Source: Sphingobacterium cellulitidis (lineage in GTDB: Bacteria; Bacteroidota; Bacteroidia; Sphingobacteriales; Sphingobacteriaceae). From it: 64,000 bases of DNA. The stretch covers positions 1 through 64,000 of the forward strand of contig NOUX01000007.1 in the NCBI GenBank assembly GCA_002245855.1, read 5' to 3'. This document shows positions 27,550 through 36,265 of the stretch, in pieces. Every line of letters begins with the position of its first letter. Within the stretch, counting starts at the first letter, position 1. A model generated the notes under the pieces. It ran no database searches and had not been told where the DNA came from. It saw only the letters and a list, made by a program, of their open reading frames with translations. A program made the position numbers and the translations under genes.

Positions 27550-28248
27550 TTACATGCTAGGCTCATCCAATAAATCGATAAATTCAATAGCATCCGTTTC
27601 AATGCGCAAGATTAAGCGCTCTACCATCATATTCAAGATATGGTAACCAATATAAGCTAAGATACCAATGGTAAGACCAGATGCGGAAGCAATCATTTTT
27701 ACATAAAGACCACCGGATACAGAACCGATATCGATACCACCAGCCATCTCTACATCACGGAAGATTTGGATTACTCCGAAGATCGTACCTACGAAACCAA
27801 GCATTGGTGCAATACCAGCGATAATTCCTAGGATATTGATATTCTTTTCAAGGCGAGAAACCTCAAGCTTACCTTGGTTTTCAATGGCACCTTCGATGTC
27901 TTTAATTGGGCGACCAACACGGGTTAATCCCTTTTGCAACATTCTTGATAAAGCAGAATTGTTAGAACGACAAGCAGCCATTGCAGCATCGATCTTTCCA
28001 GAAAGGACACTACTTTTTACAGATGCTAATAATCCACCTTCAGATTTACTTGCTTTACGAATGGTAAAATAACGTTCAAAGAAAATTACCAATCCTAAGA
28101 AGAATAACAATAGAATAGGAACCATAATCCACCCACCCTTCATCAGAAGTTCAAGTAGGTTAAGATTGTCTGTCGTAGCTAAAGCTACAGGTTGTTGTTG
28201 AACTTGATTCAATGTATCAACGATTGCCGGGTTTTGTACTAATGACAT
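27550..28248 (-). CDS. exbB: ExbB/TolQ/MotA proton channel protein
   Basis: The 232-residue protein has three transmembrane segments (about 37-57, 133-155 and 175-200). The family core includes EGAIENQGKLEVSRLEKNIN, then a GIIAGIAPMLGFVGTIFGVI channel helix. With ExbD it uses the proton gradient to drive TonB. It is the first of three consecutive energy-transduction genes. Confidence 0.94.
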   Translation of the reverse strand: MSLVQNPAIVDTLNQVQQQPVALATTDNLNLLELLMKGGWIMVPILLLFFLGLVIFFERYFTIRKASKSEGGLLASVKSSVLSGKIDAAMAACRSNNSALSRMLQKGLTRVGRPIKDIEGAIENQGKLEVSRLEKNINILGIIAGIAPMLGFVGTIFGVIQIFRDVEMAGGIDIGSVSGGLYVKMIASASGLTIGILAYIGYHILNMMVERLILRIETDAIEFIDLLDEPSM

Positions 28249-28286
28249 AGTTTAATAACGTATTTTTTGCTGTTTGATTGATTTAC

Positions 28287-29345
28287 TTATTTAATTTTTT
28301 GATGCCAAGCATCCGCAACATAATGTTTCCGCACATATTTGAGTGCTGAATCAGCTTGTTCTTTTGTTTCGTAGGAATCCCAAATTACCTTTTTCTTATT
28401 ATGAGCGAGGTTACTAGGAATTACACGAACGGATTCAATTCCCGCTTTATTAAATGACTCAGCTTGTTCATAAGCTTGAGCCAGCGTTCCATGTGTTCCA
28501 ATGACAATCTGATAAGTGTGATTTGCTGGAATCAAAGGGTTATAAACCTTTTTTCCTGTTGTTGTAGCAACACTATCATTATTTGTCGCAATTGCTGAAT
28601 TGGTACTATCGACGGTATTCAATGCAGTAGAATCCTGAGAAGGTTCTTTCGTTTCTTCGGGTTCAATAATCTGCGAGTTAAGAATACTATCAGCACGTTT
28701 GGCAGCAAGACGTGCATTATTAGTATGATTCATATAAAATAAGCCTGCAATAATAATGATTGCTATCACCGCGGCCCAAATATACCATTTTTGTTTACCT
28801 GTATTTTGAGGTTCCTCCAGAATCTCTTGTCCATATTCCTGAACAGGAGCTTGTTCGACCATGACTTCCTCTTGAGGTACTTCAACCAGCTTCTCTTCTT
28901 CTGGTTCCTCGGCTACTACCGGTTCTTCCACCGGCATAGTTTCAGGAACTGGGCTTGCAGCCCCTTCGATTGGTTGCAATTGAAAACCACTTAAATCCTC
29001 AGCTTTGAATACCAAGGATGGACCATGTTTTATCAATTGACCTAAATGGTTCAAAGAAGCAGATCCATTTTCCTTAATATTTTCAAGGAGGTTAAGAACC
29101 GCATCATGAACATCTGCATCGGCAGCTTGTCTGGAGATTTGTTTAGATTGTTGAATGTAATCAATGAAGTCAACCCCATCGGTAGACTTACCGTCAAATT
29201 CCAAATATGTTACTGGAGGTAAATACACTCCTCTTCGGTCATCATAAACAGATGGTGTATGAATTCGTTTGAATACGCCCAAACCTTTCACATACACTTC
29301 GTTTCTATGCTTTAATAGCTGATGAATGTATCTTCCTAAATCCAT
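28287..29345 (-). CDS. HU-CCDC81 and SPOR domain membrane protein
   Basis: The 352-residue protein has an N-terminal HU-like DNA-binding-fold domain of the bacterial HU-CCDC81 type (about 1-115). It has an acidic Glu/Pro linker (130-182), one transmembrane helix (187-206) and a C-terminal SPOR domain (about 270-350) that should bind denuded peptidoglycan in the periplasm. The layout places the HU-like part in the cytoplasm and SPOR at the septal wall. This architecture is typical of Bacteroidota and may tie envelope growth to the TonB cluster; the exact role is unknown. Confidence 0.88.
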   Translation of the reverse strand: MDLGRYIHQLLKHRNEVYVKGLGVFKRIHTPSVYDDRRGVYLPPVTYLEFDGKSTDGVDFIDYIQQSKQISRQAADADVHDAVLNLLENIKENGSASLNHLGQLIKHGPSLVFKAEDLSGFQLQPIEGAASPVPETMPVEEPVVAEEPEEEKLVEVPQEEVMVEQAPVQEYGQEILEEPQNTGKQKWYIWAAVIAIIIIAGLFYMNHTNNARLAAKRADSILNSQIIEPEETKEPSQDSTALNTVDSTNSAIATNNDSVATTTGKKVYNPLIPANHTYQIVIGTHGTLAQAYEQAESFNKAGIESVRVIPSNLAHNKKKVIWDSYETKEQADSALKYVRKHYVADAWHQKIK

Positions 29346-29382
29346 TTATTTCTTTGCTGCTGCAAATTTAAAGTTTGTTAGA

Positions 29383-31098
29383 TTAAAACGAAAAATTTAA
29401 ACCACCTAATATATTAAATCCTAATTTCGGATAATATAAATAACGAGAATATTCTGTGTTCAGCATATTATTGGCTTTCACAAATACTCCTAAATATTGA
29501 GTGGCTTTGTATTCTGCGCCTGCACTTAAATCAAAGAACGAAGGTATTGTTTGCTTATTATAAGGTAAAATATCAGTTGTGGTTTGCCCAAAGATAGGTT
29601 CACGAGCAATAGCATTACCATGGAAAAGCGCTTCAGCATCAATAAATAACTTTTCAGAAATATTGAATCTTGCATTTGCTGCTAATCTCATTTTTGGTAA
29701 ATGCCAAGCTTCTTCTTGCTCAGCCATAGTGTATTGGTCAATGTTAAGACGACCACCTAAATTTACCAAAGCTGATAATCTCACATTGATTTCACCTTCA
29801 ATACCGATATGTTTTACGGCATCATCACCATTACCATCATAAATCAAGTCAAAGTTGAAAGGCGTTTCAGGGTTATTAATGAACATCGCCAATCCTTCAA
29901 CCTTTCTATAGAAACCTTTCACCTTATATCCGAAAGTAGCTCCTGCATTACCTTTGATACCTCCGTAAATATTCATACGCTCAATCGTGTTTTGAATATT
30001 TGCTTTAGGACCCAAGTAAGGGTTGATACGAGTAAAATCGCGGAAAGATCCTTTTTCAACATTACCTGTTACACCTCCAAAAATATAGAAGTACTCAGGC
30101 GCTAATGCGAAATCAATTTCTGCTTCAGGGAAAACATTGAATCTAGAATTATCACCGAATTCAGAAACGATATTTGCTCCTAAAGTAATGTTATAATTAT
30201 CACCTTTAAAGCGGATGTAAGGATTGATTGAAGCTATAGAGTTATTCAACTTTCCATTATCTGTATTCACGCCTTGGATGCCATTATAGTCCAATGCTAG
30301 GTTGGCACCTGCGTTGAAAGCACGATAACGTTTATTTAAGTAACCAGAAAGAGCAATAGAACTCTCTCTAGCATCATACTTATCATTATAGGTATAGGCA
30401 TCAGCTTTTACTGAGTAGCTCAAAGCATCTTCATTTGCAGGATCATAATTACTGGTCAATTCACCTGTAAAATAGATATCATTAAATCTTTGTGCTTCCC
30501 TGGTTGGGTTCAAGGTATTTCCATCAGAATCTGTTGGAATGCCGTAGAAACGAGTTCCAAAGCCATTATATCCAATTACACCATCTACGGTGAACATTGG
30601 GAGAATCCGGCGTCCAAAGATTCCAACTTCCTGTCTAGAGAATTTTTGGTCTTCAAGATTACCTTTTTGGCTTAGGTGTTTTACAAATCCACCGAAACGA
30701 ATATCTTCATAATCTTCTACTGCGAAGTAAGCTTCGCCTAAAATGGTATTGAAGTTACCAGCACCGAATTTTACATAGTTACTTTTGTGATCCAAGATTT
30801 TTGAAAATGGGGTTTCCATTATTTGCAATTCACTTAGACCCGTATTGATATCCAATTTTTTATCAGGAACATTGCCATAGTTCAACTTAGGCATGTATTC
30901 CCTTTTATTTGACATATCCGGACTACGACGGATTTTTACTGCATCAGCAAGAATAGGTCTATAATCACGAACGATATCAAATGAATCCAATGTTACAGGA
31001 CGGTCTGTGGTATCTCTTTTTTGAGCATAAGCACCTACCCCCATCCCCAACAATAAGGTTAATATAGCAGATTGTTTAAAAACAGTATTCAACTTCAT
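29383..31098 (-). CDS. Outer-membrane beta-barrel protein (TonB-dependent receptor-like)
   Basis: The 571-residue protein has a signal peptide ending at GAYAQ. Most of its length consists of alternating amphipathic strands with aromatic girdles, finishing with the C-terminal strand LGFNILGGLNFSF, typical for insertion by the BAM machinery. No clear plug or CarboxypepD domain is visible, so it is barrel-only or has a reduced plug. It follows the TPR gene by 12 bases and precedes the SPOR-exbBD-tonB genes. That context suggests an envelope complex served by this Ton system. Confidence 0.8.
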   Translation of the reverse strand: MKLNTVFKQSAILTLLLGMGVGAYAQKRDTTDRPVTLDSFDIVRDYRPILADAVKIRRSPDMSNKREYMPKLNYGNVPDKKLDINTGLSELQIMETPFSKILDHKSNYVKFGAGNFNTILGEAYFAVEDYEDIRFGGFVKHLSQKGNLEDQKFSRQEVGIFGRRILPMFTVDGVIGYNGFGTRFYGIPTDSDGNTLNPTREAQRFNDIYFTGELTSNYDPANEDALSYSVKADAYTYNDKYDARESSIALSGYLNKRYRAFNAGANLALDYNGIQGVNTDNGKLNNSIASINPYIRFKGDNYNITLGANIVSEFGDNSRFNVFPEAEIDFALAPEYFYIFGGVTGNVEKGSFRDFTRINPYLGPKANIQNTIERMNIYGGIKGNAGATFGYKVKGFYRKVEGLAMFINNPETPFNFDLIYDGNGDDAVKHIGIEGEINVRLSALVNLGGRLNIDQYTMAEQEEAWHLPKMRLAANARFNISEKLFIDAEALFHGNAIAREPIFGQTTTDILPYNKQTIPSFFDLSAGAEYKATQYLGVFVKANNMLNTEYSRYLYYPKLGFNILGGLNFSF

Positions 31099-31110
31099 CT
31101 TTTCCTATTC

Positions 31111-34100
31111 TTATTTAATATTTTCTAATAGTTGTTTCGCTTCATTCAATATACCATCCTCTTTGTTTTCGTAATTATCAATTACGCTTTCCAGAGTTGA
31201 TTTAGCTTGGAATTTATCGCCTTTACCTTGATAAGCTTGTGCCATCACGATAAATCCTTTTGCTACCCAATAATCGTACGAAGAGAAGGAATCAGATATA
31301 TCTAGTGCTGATTTAATAGCACCATCGTAATTTTTATTTTTCAATTGTTGTTCAGCAACCAAGAATCTTGCTTCAGCACCGGTTTCAGTTTTAGACTTCA
31401 ACGCTGCCAAGTTTAATTCTTTCATGCCCTCAGAACCTTTGGATGTTGACAAGTAAGCTTTGGCTGCATACAAGTGAGCTTTTGCGATATCCTCTTCTGA
31501 AGATTTTTCATACTTCTTAATGATATTCGCATAGTTCAAAGTTTCAGCATAATCACCCATATTGAAATAACTTACCAATAGGTTATTTACTGCCCAACCG
31601 TAATTCTCTTTATATTCAGAAGTTAATTCTAGTTTCTTCAATACCTGAACTGCTTCGTTGTATGCCTTATTTCTTAAATGCAATTTCGAAACGGAGATCA
31701 ATGTACGTTCGGTATATGCTGAAGTCCAGTCATTCATAATGATATTGAAGTCATGCATAGCTTCAGAATCTTTCCCTAGATTGGCATTACTTTCAGCACG
31801 GATAAAACGAGCATGTTTTTCATGAATTGGTTTAGGGAACTTATCGAAATAAGCATTCACCGCCTCAATAGCTGGCTGCCAGTTTCCGCGATCAAATAAA
31901 GTACGTGCGATAGAGAAGGTATGAGCATCCTGTTCAGCAGTACTCAAGTCACCGATATTGGTGCTTGTTGCATAACGGATATAACCGGAAGCATCACCTT
32001 TATCCAAGTAGATATTTTCAATGGATGCCAATGCTTGTTTAGCTTCATCCGTCGTTGGGTATTGATTTACTACCCTTTGGAATGTTGCTAAAGCAGCATC
32101 ATTATCATCCTTATTGTATTGAACAAGACCAATAGTCGTCAATGCTCTAGGTACGTAAGAACTTCTTGGGTATTGTTCTACCATTTTTTGTAAACCAGCA
32201 ATTGCTTGGTCGTGGTCACCCATCAAGAAGTAAGTATAAGGAACTTCGAATGCCACATCATCCGCATAATTGGATTTCGGATACTTCGCCATTACAGAAT
32301 TCAAGGTGGCAATCTTACCATTGTTATCTCCTTGAAGCCCTAATAGAATACCTTTTTGGAATAAAGCGTAGTCTTGACTTTGTGCTCCAGAAGAGATCAA
32401 GCGATCGTAGTAATTTGCTGCTTTGCTATAATTCTTGATTGCCAAGTAAGAGTCAGCGGCACGAGCCATAGCATCATTTCTTGTATTCAAGTCAATACCA
32501 TCTTTACCACCACCTGCTAGGAAGCGTTCAAAGTAGTTCGCTGCAGTACTGTAGTTGTCAGCTCTGAAAGCGGCATATGCCAATGCGTAATTTGCATAGT
32601 TGTAAACATCTGTTTTCCTAGCTGCCGGTAATTGCAAGAATTTATTGAAGGCAGCGACTGCCTCTTTGTATTTACGTACTTCGTACATCGCTTCAGCTTT
32701 CCAATAGGTCGCTAAAGCATAGATTTCTTCATCGTAACGATTTGCTTCAGAACGCATGAACATGGAAATACCATTTTCAAATGCACGTTCATTATAATAT
32801 TCCAAACCACGGTAATAAGTTACCTTTTGGTAAGCGGCATTTGCGTCTTTTCCTCTATTCGGAAGATCTTCCAATACATCTACCGCAGCACGATAATTTT
32901 TAGTACTCAACAATACCTCAGCCAATAAAGTCTTCGCTTCTTCCTGACGCTTCGACCTTGGATACGTTTGCATATATTCATTGATCGCATCTAAGGCAAC
33001 TTGGTGGAATTCCAAGTCGTAGGATAATTTCGCATAGTTAAACAAACCTTCTTCCTTTAATTGCGGATCAAAATCTAGTTTTGAAGCTCTGAAGAAAGCA
33101 TTTCTTGCGCTTTGTTTATTTCCTGTTTTCAAGAAAGCATCCCCTAAAGTGATCATGGCACTTTGGAAGTATGCATCCGGTTCCTCAAGTTTTTCTAATT
33201 CAGAAATTGCTTTTTCGTATTCACCCAATTTGTAATTGATGTAACCGATTTGGTAGCTATCTTGATTATTTTGAGTTTTACCTTGATCTTGAGCCTGGAA
33301 TCTATCGTAGTAATCTTTTGATTTTGCTAAGTCTCCTTTAATGAAATACGTTGCTGCAATAATTCGAAACATCTCCGTTTCACTTTCTTGCTTGGTAGTT
33401 TCAAGTTTAGGAAGTGCATAAGCTAATACATCATCATAGCGTTTATCTAAGAAGTAAAGGGCTGTGATGTAATATGGATAACTGTTTTCATAAGTTTTAG
33501 AACCTTCCAGTCTTTCAAACTCATTCAATGCAGTTTTATATTCTTGGTTTAAATAGCTCAGGTAAGCTGAGTAATAAATTGAGGCCTCTTGGTACTGGCC
33601 TTTTTGGTCTTTTAATTCGTTGAATACTGGTCTGGAGGATTCATAATCGCCGGTCATAAATTTAGCATAAGCTAATTTGAATCTATACTCAGTATTTTCT
33701 GCGCCGGCTAAATTTTTGCTATCAATTTTTTCAAACCATTCAATGGCTTTAGGATAATCCTTTTGAGCATAGTAGGATTTTCCGATTTGGAAGTATGCGG
33801 CTTTTGAATTTGCACTTGCTGGATAATCTTTAATGTATTTTAAAAAGCGATTTTCAGCATCAGACTCTCCTAATTCTAAAGCACATACGGCCTGATAAAA
33901 TCTAACATTCTCTTTCAGTAGGCTTAGTTCCTTAGTTTCATCCAATTGAAGAGATGACTTGGTTCTGATCTCCTCAAACTTATCGAATTGCTTTGCTGCC
34001 GAACTAAACTTCCCTCTTTCGTATAGCTCGAGGCCGTCCTTGTAGGCCTTATTTACCTCTTGCCATGCAGAATGTTGTGCCAATACCGGTGTACTCAATA

Positions 34101-34140
34101 AGCTCATCGCCACACCTAACTGGTAAATTTTTTTATACAT
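31111..34140 (-). CDS. Exported tetratricopeptide-repeat protein
   Basis: The 1009-residue protein begins with a signal peptide (MYKKIYQLGVAMSLLSTPVLAQ) and then consists almost entirely of TPR-like helix pairs. Examples are AAYFQIGKSYYAQKDYPKAIEWF and AKAHLYAAKAYLSTSKGSEG. I start at this ATG because an earlier one at 34230 would put 30 residues before the signal peptide. Such large periplasmic TPR proteins act as scaffolds. It leads the cluster that contains the barrel, SPOR and Ton genes. Confidence 0.88.
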   Translation of the reverse strand: MYKKIYQLGVAMSLLSTPVLAQHSAWQEVNKAYKDGLELYERGKFSSAAKQFDKFEEIRTKSSLQLDETKELSLLKENVRFYQAVCALELGESDAENRFLKYIKDYPASANSKAAYFQIGKSYYAQKDYPKAIEWFEKIDSKNLAGAENTEYRFKLAYAKFMTGDYESSRPVFNELKDQKGQYQEASIYYSAYLSYLNQEYKTALNEFERLEGSKTYENSYPYYITALYFLDKRYDDVLAYALPKLETTKQESETEMFRIIAATYFIKGDLAKSKDYYDRFQAQDQGKTQNNQDSYQIGYINYKLGEYEKAISELEKLEEPDAYFQSAMITLGDAFLKTGNKQSARNAFFRASKLDFDPQLKEEGLFNYAKLSYDLEFHQVALDAINEYMQTYPRSKRQEEAKTLLAEVLLSTKNYRAAVDVLEDLPNRGKDANAAYQKVTYYRGLEYYNERAFENGISMFMRSEANRYDEEIYALATYWKAEAMYEVRKYKEAVAAFNKFLQLPAARKTDVYNYANYALAYAAFRADNYSTAANYFERFLAGGGKDGIDLNTRNDAMARAADSYLAIKNYSKAANYYDRLISSGAQSQDYALFQKGILLGLQGDNNGKIATLNSVMAKYPKSNYADDVAFEVPYTYFLMGDHDQAIAGLQKMVEQYPRSSYVPRALTTIGLVQYNKDDNDAALATFQRVVNQYPTTDEAKQALASIENIYLDKGDASGYIRYATSTNIGDLSTAEQDAHTFSIARTLFDRGNWQPAIEAVNAYFDKFPKPIHEKHARFIRAESNANLGKDSEAMHDFNIIMNDWTSAYTERTLISVSKLHLRNKAYNEAVQVLKKLELTSEYKENYGWAVNNLLVSYFNMGDYAETLNYANIIKKYEKSSEEDIAKAHLYAAKAYLSTSKGSEGMKELNLAALKSKTETGAEARFLVAEQQLKNKNYDGAIKSALDISDSFSSYDYWVAKGFIVMAQAYQGKGDKFQAKSTLESVIDNYENKEDGILNEAKQLLENIK

Positions 34141-34500
34141 ATGATTGAATACTCCTTTTAATGAATGCTTCTGTAGTTTTAACGATTTTTTGAAGGGAAA
34201 CACCTTGGATAAATGATACAATTCCTTCAACTTACGAAATTAATGGATAACTTGAATGTTTTCCTCAAAAGTTGTTAACACCTGTGGATAACCCAGTGGT
34301 TTTAACGTTATTTAACATTAAGTATTGGTTTGTTGAGCATTGACAAGAATGCTAAATTTTTCAGATTTCTACACGTCATATCCTTCATATTTCTGTCCTG
34401 TTTTTTGAACTTAATTTCCTTAACCATTAGTTATGATTTTAGGCTCAAAGTCTGTTCCATTATAGCTAATGTTTCAATAAAGTTGCTAACATAATTTTTG
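34141..34500. other. Intergenic region with one consensus DnaA box
   Basis: No gene is seen. TGTGGATAA at 34283-34291 is a perfect DnaA-box match (minus-strand TTATCCACA), next to GTTGTTAACA. Only one such box is present and no AT-rich unwinding element with iterated boxes was found, so this is not an origin by itself. No clear promoter box for the TPR gene was identified. Confidence 0.4.
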
Positions 34501-34503
34501 AAT

Positions 34504-34534
34504 AAAAAAAGCCCGAAACCATAGATTTCGAGCT
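34504..34534 (-). terminator. Terminator after pyrB
   Basis: The stem AGCCCGAAA/TTTCGAGCT with one mismatch and a 7-base loop is followed on the minus strand by T7. Confidence 0.7.
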
Positions 34535-34612
34535 CTAATTTTTTGATGAATTACAGATTTGCAATTCGTATTTATTGTCAACCCAAATTGAATAAATTGG
34601 GTTGAGATTTAC

Positions 34613-35548
34613 TTATCCTCTTTTACCAGCCAGGAGATATAACACAGCCATACGAACTGCTACTCCATTTTCTACTTGATCCAGAATAATGGAATGGTTG
34701 CTATCCGCCACATCAGAAGTAATTTCGACACCACGATTGATTGGACCTGGGTGCATAATCACAATTTCCTTATCCAAAGAATCTAAGATTTGCTTATTCA
34801 ATCCATACAACATGGAATATTCCCTTAATGAAGGAAAATAAGCGATATCCTGGCGTTCCAACTGTATTCTCAACATATTGGCAACATCACACCAATTCAA
34901 TGCTTTCATTAAGTCATGTTCAACCTTTACTCCTAACGAAGTAATGTATTTAGGAATCAATGTTGTTGGGCCACATACCATTACCTCTGCTCCTTGTTTT
35001 TGTAAGCATAAAATATTGGACAATGCAACTCTGGAGTGAAGAATATCACCAATGATGGCGATCTTTTTACCAGCGACTTCTCCTAATCTTTCACGGATAG
35101 AAAAAGAATCCAGTAAAGCTTGAGTGGGATGTTCATGGGCACCATCGCCAGCATTGACGATTTGTGCATCTACATGTTTACTTAAGAATACACCTGCTCC
35201 AGCATAAGGATGTCTCATCACGATCATATCCACCTTCATGGCAAGGATATTATTGACTGTATCAATTAAGGTTTCACCTTTACTAACTGAAGAAGATGAA
35301 GCTGCAAAATTCACGATATCAGCAGACAAGCGTTTTTCAGCCAACTCAAAGGAAAGACGCGTACGCGTAGAGTTTTCGAAGAACACATTTGCAATGGTAA
35401 TATCTCTTAATGAGGGTACCTTTTTAATAGGGCGATTCAATACTTCTTTAAAGTTTGCTGCCGTATCCAAGATCAATTGGATATCGTTGCTATTTAAATC
35501 CTTGATACCTAATAAATGGCGGGTACTAAGTTGTTCAGATGTTGACAT
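34613..35548 (-). CDS. pyrB: Aspartate carbamoyltransferase catalytic subunit
   Basis: It joins carbamoyl phosphate to aspartate in the first committed pyrimidine step. The 311-residue protein has the carbamoyl-phosphate motif FENSTRTRLSFE, the HPTQALLD loop, RHPYAG, and the aspartate-domain HPGPINRGVE. No pyrI regulatory gene is adjacent. It lies 20 bases downstream of pyrR. Confidence 0.96.
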   Translation of the reverse strand: MSTSEQLSTRHLLGIKDLNSNDIQLILDTAANFKEVLNRPIKKVPSLRDITIANVFFENSTRTRLSFELAEKRLSADIVNFAASSSSVSKGETLIDTVNNILAMKVDMIVMRHPYAGAGVFLSKHVDAQIVNAGDGAHEHPTQALLDSFSIRERLGEVAGKKIAIIGDILHSRVALSNILCLQKQGAEVMVCGPTTLIPKYITSLGVKVEHDLMKALNWCDVANMLRIQLERQDIAYFPSLREYSMLYGLNKQILDSLDKEIVIMHPGPINRGVEITSDVADSNHSIILDQVENGVAVRMAVLYLLAGKRG

Positions 35549-35568
35549 TTGTTAATCAATAAAATCTT

Positions 35569-36114
35569 TTATTTTTTCTCGGTGATCAAGACAATACTAT
35601 CATTATCGTCGACCTCTTTCCAGCTCACAATTACTTTTTGGGAATCGATAGAATCCACTTGTATTCCTATGTAATCAGGTTGAATAGGAATTTGTCTGGA
35701 GAAACGACGATCTACCAAGACCATAAGTTCAATTCTGTTGGCACGTCCAAAAGCCTGGATAGCATCCATCGCAGAGCGGATTGTTCTTCCAGTCCAAAGT
35801 ACATCATCCACGAGGATGACATCTTTACCTTCAATAATAAAGTCGATTACGGTACTGTTGGCAGCTAATGGGCTGGCTCCTTTCATTCTGAAATCATCTC
35901 TATAGAAGGTGATATCCAAAATACCTAGTGGCACTTGAACTCCAGTCATTGATTTGATTTCCTGTACTAATCTTTCGGCTAAATAGGTTCCGCGGGGTTG
36001 AATTCCAATGATTACGGCGTTGGAGAAATCTCCGTGATTTTCAATTAATTGTTGAGACAATCGCTTGAGCGTAATCTGAAACTTCGGTCCATCTAATAAT
36101 ATCGATTGTTTCAT
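35569..36114 (-). CDS. pyrR: PyrR: pyrimidine operon regulator / uracil phosphoribosyltransferase
   Basis: The 181-residue protein has the PRPP-binding loop VILVDDVLWTGRTIRSA (about 95-111) and the PyrR features GIQPRGTYLAERL and LVDRRFSRQIPIQPDYIG. In firmicutes it attenuates pyr mRNAs and has weak UPRTase activity. Here it is cotranscribed with pyrB. I saw no convincing PyrR anti-terminator in the short upstream region, so regulatory function in this organism is unproven. Confidence 0.93.
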   Translation of the reverse strand: MKQSILLDGPKFQITLKRLSQQLIENHGDFSNAVIIGIQPRGTYLAERLVQEIKSMTGVQVPLGILDITFYRDDFRMKGASPLAANSTVIDFIIEGKDVILVDDVLWTGRTIRSAMDAIQAFGRANRIELMVLVDRRFSRQIPIQPDYIGIQVDSIDSQKVIVSWKEVDDNDSIVLITEKK

Positions 36115-36131
36115 CTATGGATTTATTTAGG

Positions 36132-36139
36132 CAAAAATA
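36132..36139 (-). promoter_or_regulatory. pyrR -7 box
   Basis: The minus-strand TATTTTTG followed by C lies 17 bases before the pyrR ATG; spacing to any TTG is not ideal. Confidence 0.4.
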
Positions 36140-36187
36140 AGGCATTTTTTCCAAAATTCGTAATTAAAGCCAGATTGGATTGGAAAT

Positions 36188-36219
36188 AATAAAGCAGCCT
36201 ATGAATAAGCTGCTTTATT
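36188..36219 (-). terminator. Terminator after Ig-like lipoprotein gene
   Basis: The 11-bp perfect stem AATAAAGCAGC/GCTGCTTTATT with a 10-base loop lies 46 bases past the lipoprotein stop codon. Its T-rich end lies within the stem. Confidence 0.65.
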
Positions 36220-36265
36220 ATTAAACTGTTATGAATTAAATTCATAACTCCGTATAGAGTTAAGC

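Noticed and set aside
34270..34330. Region considered as a replication origin
   Set aside because: Only one exact DnaA box, no dnaA or dnaN neighbour and no iterated boxes or unwinding element seen.
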